In this document: positions 6,004 through 12,060 of the stretch, one piece after another | Layout: each line of letters starts with the position of its first letter | How positions within the stretch are numbered: the stretch's first letter is position 1 | NCBI GenBank assembly: GCA_018713755.1 | Contig: DVOG01000145.1 | Span: 1-14,608, forward strand | DNA length: 14,608 nucleotides | Reading direction: 5' to 3' | From: Candidatus Spyradosoma merdigallinarum | GTDB taxonomy: Bacteria; Verrucomicrobiota; Verrucomicrobiia; Opitutales; UBA953 | The notes under the pieces: generated by a model | The model's database searches: none | Told to the model about the DNA's origin: nothing | What the model saw: the letters and a program-made list of their open reading frames with translations, nothing else | Program-made: the position numbers and the translations under genes

Positions 6004-7044
6004 TCAGGCGAACTGGCGCAGGAAGCGCAGGTCGTTCGCGTAAAAATGGCGGATGTCGTCGATCCCGTGAACGAGCATCGCGATGCGCTCGAGGCCGACG
6101 CCGAACGCCAGCCCGCTCCACTTTTCCGGGTCGATGCCGACGTTTTCGAAAACCTTCGGGTCGACGAGCCCGCAGCCCATGATTTCGAGCCAGCGCCCGC
6201 TCAGTCGTCCCAAGTTCGGCGACCTGATGTCCATTTCGAAACTCGGTTCCGTGAACGGGAAAAAGCTCGGGCGCAGACGCGTTTCGACGGAGCTTCCGAA
6301 GATTTCGCGCACGAAGAAGTCGAGCACGTTCTTCAGGTCGCGCAGCGTGACGCTTTTGTCCACCCAAAGGCCTTCGACCTGGTGAAAATTCGCGGAATGC
6401 GTCGCGTCCACCGTGTCGCGGCGGAAGCAGCGTCCGGGCGCGACGATGCGGATCGGCGGCGTTCCCGCGAGCATCGCGCGAATCTGCACGGACGACGTGT
6501 GCGAGCGCATGATGTAGGCCTCGTCGCCTTTTTTCGGCGCGTCTTTCGCGACCGTTCCCGCGGGCAGGAAAAGCGTGTCCTGCATGTCGCGCGCGGGGTG
6601 CGATTCCGGCGTGTTCAGCGCGTCGAAGCAATACCACTCGCTTTCGAGCTCCGGTCCTTCCGCGACCGTGAAGCCGAGCTTGTGAAAGACGCGGCAGATT
6701 TCCTCGCGCGTCTGCGTCAGCGGGTGCGCCGATCCCGCGAAGTCGTCCGGCGACGGGAGCGTCGCGTCGACCGGGTCGCCGAGCTTCGCCGCGAGCTCCG
6801 CGTCTTCGATGCGGGCGAGCGCCGAAGCGAACGCCGCCTCGATGCGCCGCTTCGCCTCGTTGACGAGCTTTCCCGCGGCGGGCTTCTCTTCCTTGGGAAG
6901 CTTTCCTACGGCCTTCATCGCCTGCGTGAGCGAGCCGTGCGGCCCGGAAATCCGCGCCTTGAACGCGTCGAATTCCGGACGCGTCCTTATGGCGGGAACG
7001 GCGGATTCCGTTTCTGAAACGATTGCTTCGAGCTGTGCCTGCAT
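6004..7044 (-). CDS. pheS: Phenylalanyl-tRNA synthetase alpha subunit
   Basis: 346-residue catalytic alpha subunit of the class II (alpha-beta)2 PheRS, which charges tRNA(Phe). Residues 1-85 are the N-terminal helical hairpin for tRNA binding (with the typical KLPKEEKPAAGKLVNEAKR segment). Motif 1 begins near HPLTQTREEI (107-116). Motif 2 is at 204-229 (RCFRRDTVDATHSANFHQ, then VEGLWVD). The phenylalanine-pocket region includes FPFTEPSFEMDI (262-273), and motif 3 is GLAFGVGLERIAML (311-324). Length fits the family (about 330-350). The beta subunit gene pheT, usually directly downstream, is absent; cmk follows after 25 bases instead. No T-box or Phe-rich leader peptide fits in the short upstream region. 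A good promoter lies 25-53 bases upstream of the ATG; there is no clear Shine-Dalgarno. Confidence 0.97.
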   Translation of the reverse strand: MQAQLEAIVSETESAVPAIRTRPEFDAFKARISGPHGSLTQAMKAVGKLPKEEKPAAGKLVNEAKRRIEAAFASALARIEDAELAAKLGDPVDATLPSPDDFAGSAHPLTQTREEICRVFHKLGFTVAEGPELESEWYCFDALNTPESHPARDMQDTLFLPAGTVAKDAPKKGDEAYIMRSHTSSVQIRAMLAGTPPIRIVAPGRCFRRDTVDATHSANFHQVEGLWVDKSVTLRDLKNVLDFFVREIFGSSVETRLRPSFFPFTEPSFEMDIRSPNLGRLSGRWLEIMGCGLVDPKVFENVGIDPEKWSGLAFGVGLERIAMLVHGIDDIRHFYANDLRFLRQFA

Positions 7045-7068
7045 TGTGTCGTAAAAATTTTTCGGAAG

Positions 7069-7097
7069 ATTCTAAGCGGGAACGCGGAAAAAGTGAA
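7069..7097 (-). promoter_or_regulatory. Sigma70-type promoter for pheS-cmk-plsC
   Basis: On the minus strand TTCACT (7097-7092, 4 of 6 to TTGACA) is separated by exactly 17 bases from TAGAAT (7074-7069, 5 of 6 to TATAAT). The predicted transcript would start about 20 bases before the pheS ATG. The site lies downstream of the fucO terminator, as expected for a new unit. A copy of the GTTCCCG motif fills the spacer (7077-7083). Confidence 0.6.
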
Positions 7098-7150
7098 TAG
7101 CGAAAAACGCCGCGACGCGCGGGAACGCTTCGCGCCCGTTTTTTCTCCTC

Positions 7151-7196
7151 AAAAAAATCCCGCTCCCGCGACGAAAGCCGAAAGCGCGGGAACGGG
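7151..7196 (-). terminator. Rho-independent terminator after fucO
   Basis: Minus-strand stem CCCGTTCCCGCG (7196-7185) pairs with CGCGGGAGCGGG (7170-7159) with one internal G-T wobble, a 14-nt loop, and then ATTTTTTT (7158-7151). It begins 25 bases after the fucO stop. One arm is a copy of the iterated heptamer and the other a one-base variant of its complement. Confidence 0.85.
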
Positions 7197-7220
7197 AAAG
7201 GCGAAGCGGCGCGGGAACGC

Positions 7221-8369
7221 TCAGAGCAGCGAACGGTAGAGCGCGACGATGTCCTCCTTCGTCGGCTCCTTGGGATTTCCGGGGCGGCAGGCGTCGTTCA
7301 TCGCCGACTGCGCGAGGAAGTCGAGATCCTCCTCCTTGACGATGCCCTTCAGCGTCGCGGGAATGCCGACGTCTTCCGACAGCTCGCGCACGGCGTCGCA
7401 GGCCGCCTTCCGAGCCTCGTCGAGCGTCATGGCGTCCGTTCCCGCCACGCCCATCGCCCTGGCGATGTCGCGGTATTTTTCGCCCGTCGCGTCGGCGTTG
7501 TATTCCATGACGGTCGGGAGCAGGATGGCGTTGGCGATCCCGTGCGGAGTGTCGTAGAGCGCGCCGAGCGGATGCGCCATCGAATGCACGATGCCCAGTC
7601 CGACGTTGGAAAAGCCCATGCCCGCGACGTATTGCCCCAGCGCCATGCCTTCCCTGCCCTCGGGCGTGTTCGCGACGGCGCCGCGCAGATGCTTCGCGAT
7701 GATTTCGATTGCCTTGAGGTGGAACATGTCGCTCATCGCCCACGCGCCTTTGGTGATGTAGCCTTCGATCGCGTGCGTGAGCGCGTCCATGCCCGTGGCG
7801 GCGGTCAGCCCTTTGGGCATGCTGCTCATCATGTCGGGATCGATCACGGCGACGACGGGAATGTCGTGCACGTCCACGCAGACCATCTTGCGGTTTTTCT
7901 CCGCGTCGGTGATGACGTAATTGATGGTGACTTCCGCCGCCGTTCCCGCCGTCGTCGGCACGGCGATGACGGGAACGCTCTTGTTTTTCGTCGGCGCGAC
8001 GCCTTCGAGGGAGCGCACGTCTTCGAATTCCGGATTGGCGATGATGATGCCGATCGCCTTCGCCGTGTCCATGGACGAGCCGCCGCCGATGGCGATCAGG
8101 CAGTCCGCCCCGCTCTTTCTGAACGCGGCGACGCCGGCGCGCACGTTCTCGATGGTGGGATTGGGCTTGATTTCAGAAAAAATCTCGTAGGCGATGCCGG
8201 CGGCGTCGAGCACGTCCGTCACCTTTTTCGCGACGCCGAACTTTATGAGATCGGGATCGGAGCAGACGAGGCACTTTCCGAAGCCTCTGCCTTTGACTTC
8301 GGTCGCGATTTCCTGAATCGCGCCTTTGCCGTGATAACTTGTTTCATTCAGTACGAATCGGTTTGCCAT
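7221..8369 (-). CDS. fucO: Lactaldehyde reductase (1,2-propanediol oxidoreductase)
   Basis: 382-residue iron-containing group III alcohol dehydrogenase. FucO reduces L-lactaldehyde from fucose or rhamnose breakdown to 1,2-propanediol with NADH. The sequence follows E. coli FucO closely from end to end: MANRFVLNET at the start, NPEFEDVRSLEG, VPTTAGTAAEVTINYVITD, ALTHAIEGYITKGAWA, and ALGQYVAGMGFSNVGLG. NAD is bound by IGGGSSMD (94-101). The Fe(II) ligands are D195, H199 (DALTH), H262 (IVHSMAH) and H276 (DTPHG). Length is the same as in E. coli. Terminators on both sides make it a single-gene unit; no fucose or rhamnose catabolic genes are in the window, but the neighbouring secreted glycosidase fits a glycan-foraging lifestyle. 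The leader lacks a clear Shine-Dalgarno (AAAAGACAAAAAACT before the ATG) and carries a tandem repeat. Confidence 0.95.
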   Translation of the reverse strand: MANRFVLNETSYHGKGAIQEIATEVKGRGFGKCLVCSDPDLIKFGVAKKVTDVLDAAGIAYEIFSEIKPNPTIENVRAGVAAFRKSGADCLIAIGGGSSMDTAKAIGIIIANPEFEDVRSLEGVAPTKNKSVPVIAVPTTAGTAAEVTINYVITDAEKNRKMVCVDVHDIPVVAVIDPDMMSSMPKGLTAATGMDALTHAIEGYITKGAWAMSDMFHLKAIEIIAKHLRGAVANTPEGREGMALGQYVAGMGFSNVGLGIVHSMAHPLGALYDTPHGIANAILLPTVMEYNADATGEKYRDIARAMGVAGTDAMTLDEARKAACDAVRELSEDVGIPATLKGIVKEEDLDFLAQSAMNDACRPGNPKEPTKEDIVALYRSLL

Positions 8370-8409
8370 AGTTTTTTGTCTTTTAAAAAAATCGAGGGGC
8401 GGGAAAAAA

Positions 8410-8430
8410 AAGTTTCGCCGAAGTTTCGCC
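8410..8430. repeat. Tandem 10-mer repeat upstream of fucO, operator-like
   Basis: AAGTTTCGCC occurs at 8410-8419 and again at 8421-8430, an 11-base period close to one helical turn, 41-61 bases upstream of the fucO ATG. Such phased direct repeats can bind a regulator, but I recognise no known operator, no convincing promoter overlaps it, and chance is possible. Confidence 0.4.
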
Positions 8431-8471
8431 CGGCTTCAAGGAAAAATCCGCGAAGAGGGAAGGCGAAAATG

Positions 8472-8518
8472 AAAACGCGCGTTCCCGCCGGAATTTCGCG
8501 GGAACGCGCGTTTTTTTT
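8472..8518. terminator. Bidirectional-looking terminator between the GH31 gene and fucO, made of an inverted heptamer pair
   Basis: A perfect 17-bp inverted repeat: left arm AAAACGCGCGTTCCCGC (8472-8488), right arm GCGGGAACGCGCGTTTT (8498-8514), 9-nt loop. Read on the minus strand the stem ends in TTTT followed by CATTTTCG, serving the GH31 gene 34 bases upstream. On the plus strand the tail is eight T (8511-8518), although no plus-strand gene is near. Both arms contain the GTTCCCG motif in opposite orientations. Confidence 0.85.
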
Positions 8519-8551
8519 GCCTGCGGCGGGAACGCGCCGCGGGCGGGAACG

Positions 8552-11500
8552 TCATTCTTCCGAACCTTTGCGGAGCAGCTTCACGTCCGTCCACACGCCG
8601 GTGTCGGAAGCGTCGCCGCCTTCGTCGCCGACGAGCTGGAAGACGAGCTTCTTCGCGCCGGAAATGTCCACGGCGATAAGCTGCTTCACGGACGTCGGGC
8701 TCATGCCCGCGCGCTCGAAGACCTGCTTGCCGTCGGCAAAAATGCGGAACGTGACCGTTCCCTTTCCGCCCGCCTCGCGCCCGACGAAGCCGAGCACGCG
8801 ATCCCACGAGCCGTCGAGCTCGTAGACGATTTCCGAGCCGACGCCGGCCGTGATGCCCTTCGCGTATTTTTCGCCGTCGACGACGATTTCCGGCGCGGCG
8901 ATGCCGCGGTTGAAGACCGCCTTGCCTTTGATTTCCGCGGGAACGACGCCGGTTTTGTCGCCGAGGTCGAGCGTTTCGTCGGCGAGCGGCGCGGCTTCGA
9001 GGTCCTGCGTCAGATCGAATTCCGCGGCGGAACCGAAGCGGTCGCCGCCCAGCGAAGAAAGAATCTTCACGCGCACGTAACGCCCCCAAGTCGTCGGGAA
9101 CGAGACGTGCTGGAATTTCGGCTTGCCGGGATTTTTCGAATCGAATTCGCGCGGGAACGCGCCTTTCGCGACGGGTTCGCCGAACGCGCCGGGCGCGCGC
9201 GACACGTAGATTTCATAATCCTTGATCGAACCGTTCCCGTAGTTTTCGCGCGGGAGATAGCCGAAGCCGTTCAACGCGGCGAGCTTTCCGACGTCGATGT
9301 CGATCGTATACGGATGCGTGACGGAAGCATCGGACCAATTCGAGTGCCAAATCGTTTCCGGCGAGCCGTCGAAGGCGTTTCCGATTTTTCCGTCGTTTTG
9401 TTCGGAAGAGGCGACGACCTTGAATTCCGCCTTGTCGAGTTCCGGCGTGATTTCGGGAACGGGATACGGCTCGAACGCCGGCCAGACGCCGGATTCCGCG
9501 ACGTCGAGCAGAACTTTCGCGGGAACGCTCGTGCTGCGCTTCGCGAGCTTGACGAACACGACGCCGCGGCGGTCGTTCGGATCGAAACGCCAGCCTTCGA
9601 GCGAATTTTCGTAGGCGGCGGCGTCGGGGATTTCGAGAATTTCCTCGCCGTCGGCGAGCACGCGCAGCGGCCGGAACGGCGTGTGAATTTCAAACGCGTA
9701 GGCGCGTTCGGCGTATTTTCCGTCGAAGTCTCCGAGCGCGGGAGCGACTTCGATCGCGATGTCGCCCGCCTTGCCTTCCGGCGCGTCGCAGGAGATTTTC
9801 TGCAGGGAGAATTTTCCGTCGAGATAGGCGCGGGTGTTCCCGTCGTCCTCGTACATTTCGAAGGAAGACTTTCCGTAAGGATAAATGTCGAACGTCAGCA
9901 CGTCCTTCGGCTTCTGCGTGCCGTAAAGCATTTCCGGATACATCGGGATGATGGCGCCGGCGCGGACGAAAATCGGCAGCTTTTCGAGAGTGATCGGGTA
10001 ATTGTCGATCGTGTACGGCCCGGGAACGGCGCGCCCGTCCCAGTAGTCGAACCAGACGCCTTCCGGCAGATAAATGTCTTCCTTGCGCCAGCCCTTGTTG
10101 AGGTTCATCGACGTGAAGACGGGAGCGACGAGCAGATGTTCGCCGAGCATGAACTGGTACTGCGTGGACTTGTCCCAGGTCTTGCGGTCGTTCGGGAAGT
10201 TCCAAAGCATCCCGCGCACGATCGGCGCGCCCGTCATCGCCGCGTCGTGCGCGTACTTGTACATGTAGGGCGTCATGCGCAACTTGAGCTTCAGGTAGTC
10301 GCGGTTGATCGAGCGATAGGGCTCGTCGTAGTTCCACGGACTTTTCGGCATGTGGCTCCAGCCGTTCATCACGTAGATCGCCGGCGTGAAGCATTTCCAC
10401 TGCAGGTCGCGCGTGTAGGTTTCGGGCGAACCGCCGAAAATGCCGTCGACGTCCGTCGTCGCGTAAGCCTGGCCGGACATGCCGGACGTGATCAGCGTGG
10501 GAATGTGGTAGCGGATGAGATCCCAGTTCCCGTATTGGTCGCCCGTCCAGCAGACGGAGTAGCGCTGCGTTCCCGCCCAGCCGAGAACGGTCCACGCCAG
10601 CGGACGCGAATCGGAATTGTTCGCGATGCCGTCCCAGGCGATTTTGCTGCATTCGAGCGCGTGCTGAATTTTGGAAAGCGGCTTTTCGCGCGTCGTCTTG
10701 TTCGTGTCGCTCGTCCACGCCACGTCGAGTTTCTGCACGCGCGTCCCCGCGGTGCCCACTTCCCAGTTCATCCGCGTGAGCGCGCCTTCCGTCCACAGCC
10801 CGGTCTTGAAGCCGAGCGCGGCGAGGCTTTTCGTCACGTAAGGCAGCTGCACGTAGTTGCAGCCGTAGCCGTCGTTCACGAGAATCCAGCCGCCGGGCAT
10901 GTCGTGTTCCCGGTATTTCTGAGCGATGCGCTCAAGGGAATACGGCGTGAGCTCGACGAATTTCCCGTCTTCGATCGCCGGTTCCCGCGTCTTTTTGTCG
11001 CGCGTCATGTAGGCGTCGGCGTCGCCGAGCTCGAAGCCCCAAATCGGGAGAAAATTCGGGCGACCAGTGAAGCGCGTGTAAAGATCGAGGATGCGCGGGA
11101 ACCCGTCGCCGACGAAATAAAACGCGTCAAAGCGGTTTTCGTTGTGCTTGAGCGCGATTTCCTCCGTTCCCGTGAAGTCGTACGTTCCCGTCGCGAACGT
11201 GTGCCGCAGCACGCCGTAGCCGCGGTTGCTCAAATAAAACGGCGCGGGATTCGGGCGGTCGTTCTCGTTCCAGCCGTTCGCGGAAATCTCGATTTTCGTT
11301 CCCTTGTGGGAAAAATGCCCGTTCTGCTGGCCGCCGCCGTAGTAAAATTCGTCGTCGCCGGTCGAAAGCGTCTGCGTGACGGTCCCGTCCGCGAACGCGA
11401 GCGGCTTCGTTTCCGCGAAAATCGGCGTGCCGTCCGCGCGGCTCAGCGCGAACGCGCCCGTCGCCTTGTCCATCGAAAGGACAAGCGCCGCCGTGCGCCA

Positions 11501-11968
11501 CACGATTTTCTCCGGCGTGATTTCGCAGTCGACGCGTTCCCGGCACACCGGCAAGTCGTCGACGAGAATCTGCGCCGCGGTCGGGTCGTTCAGCGGATCG
11601 GCGAAAGCGCCGTCCGGCGCGGCCTGGATGCGGAAAACGTCCGACGCGAAAAATTCGACGCGGAAACGCATCGCTCCCGTCGTGAAAATGTTGAACGCCG
11701 CCGGGCTGAAATCTTCCGGCACGACTTTCGTCACCGCGAAGCCCGCGGGAACGGCTTTCGCCGCAGGCGCGGGTTCCGCCGCAGCGGGAGCCGTTTCGGT
11801 CTGTGAGGGAGCGACGGCGCTTTCCGCCGCGGGCGGGACGGCGGGAGCGCTCTGTTCCGCGGGAACGTTCGGCGCGACCGGCGGGACGGCGCTCGTTTCA
11901 GCCGTCGCTCCGGGATTGCACGCCGAAAGAAGCGCGGCGACGGGCAAAGCGAATTTCAAGCAATTCAT
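8552..11968 (-). CDS. Lipoprotein GH31 alpha-glycosidase with CBM32 and NPCBM/CBM51 domains
   Basis: 1138-residue surface or periplasmic glycosidase. Signal peptide MNCLKFALPVAALLSAC has lipobox LSAC with C17; N18 at +2 fits outer-membrane sorting. Residues 18-75 are an Ala/Pro/Glu-rich linker. The GH31 N-terminal beta-domain (about 80-300) includes EFYYGGGQQNG. The (beta/alpha)8 barrel (about 305-590) carries the likely nucleophile D415 (QKLDVAWT) and acid/base D477 (CWTGDQ), followed by SGQAYATTDVDGIFGG. A C-terminal beta region includes FEMYEDDG. Then come an F5/8 type C (CBM32-like) domain (about 850-990, ending WGRYVRVKILSS) and an NPCBM domain (about 1000-1135). GH31 enzymes retain alpha-linkages (glucosides, xylosides, some galactosides); the CBMs hint at galactose- or GalNAc-bearing glycans but do not fix the substrate. 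Start: ATG at 11968 rather than an upstream TTG at 12037, because only the ATG yields a lipoprotein signal. Confidence 0.93.
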   Translation of the reverse strand: MNCLKFALPVAALLSACNPGATAETSAVPPVAPNVPAEQSAPAVPPAAESAVAPSQTETAPAAAEPAPAAKAVPAGFAVTKVVPEDFSPAAFNIFTTGAMRFRVEFFASDVFRIQAAPDGAFADPLNDPTAAQILVDDLPVCRERVDCEITPEKIVWRTAALVLSMDKATGAFALSRADGTPIFAETKPLAFADGTVTQTLSTGDDEFYYGGGQQNGHFSHKGTKIEISANGWNENDRPNPAPFYLSNRGYGVLRHTFATGTYDFTGTEEIALKHNENRFDAFYFVGDGFPRILDLYTRFTGRPNFLPIWGFELGDADAYMTRDKKTREPAIEDGKFVELTPYSLERIAQKYREHDMPGGWILVNDGYGCNYVQLPYVTKSLAALGFKTGLWTEGALTRMNWEVGTAGTRVQKLDVAWTSDTNKTTREKPLSKIQHALECSKIAWDGIANNSDSRPLAWTVLGWAGTQRYSVCWTGDQYGNWDLIRYHIPTLITSGMSGQAYATTDVDGIFGGSPETYTRDLQWKCFTPAIYVMNGWSHMPKSPWNYDEPYRSINRDYLKLKLRMTPYMYKYAHDAAMTGAPIVRGMLWNFPNDRKTWDKSTQYQFMLGEHLLVAPVFTSMNLNKGWRKEDIYLPEGVWFDYWDGRAVPGPYTIDNYPITLEKLPIFVRAGAIIPMYPEMLYGTQKPKDVLTFDIYPYGKSSFEMYEDDGNTRAYLDGKFSLQKISCDAPEGKAGDIAIEVAPALGDFDGKYAERAYAFEIHTPFRPLRVLADGEEILEIPDAAAYENSLEGWRFDPNDRRGVVFVKLAKRSTSVPAKVLLDVAESGVWPAFEPYPVPEITPELDKAEFKVVASSEQNDGKIGNAFDGSPETIWHSNWSDASVTHPYTIDIDVGKLAALNGFGYLPRENYGNGSIKDYEIYVSRAPGAFGEPVAKGAFPREFDSKNPGKPKFQHVSFPTTWGRYVRVKILSSLGGDRFGSAAEFDLTQDLEAAPLADETLDLGDKTGVVPAEIKGKAVFNRGIAAPEIVVDGEKYAKGITAGVGSEIVYELDGSWDRVLGFVGREAGGKGTVTFRIFADGKQVFERAGMSPTSVKQLIAVDISGAKKLVFQLVGDEGGDASDTGVWTDVKLLRKGSEE

Positions 11969-12036
11969 CGTGAAGATTTCTGCAGGGTTTGACAAAAAGA
12001 ACGCACCTACGTTACCCGTTCCCGCGCAGACGCGCA

Positions 12037-12060
12037 AAACAAAAATCGGCTTTCACGCCG
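12037..12060 (-). terminator. Weak possible terminator at the end of gltB
   Basis: On the minus strand CGGC (12060-12057), a GTGAAA loop and GCCG (12050-12047) form a 4-bp stem overlapping the gltB stop codon, followed by ATTTTTGTTTT. The T-rich tail is good, the stem is short. The gap to the GH31 start is 84 bases, so some separation of the units is expected. Confidence 0.35.

Noticed and set aside
7045..7150. T-box or Phe attenuator upstream of pheS
   Set aside because: The region is about 100 bases with a promoter only about 20 bases from the start; there is no T-box consensus and no Phe-rich leader peptide.
9107..11806. An 899-codon open frame on the plus strand, and others of 465, 427 and 392 codons
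   Set aside because: They lie exactly opposite real minus-strand genes with clear families. Their translations are rich in Arg, Val, Asp and Ala without recognisable domains, as expected for the antisense frame of GC-rich coding sequence with G/C third positions.
11969..12037. TTG start extending the GH31 protein by 23 residues
   Set aside because: The extension places non-signal sequence ahead of a textbook lipoprotein signal peptide starting at the ATG at 11968.
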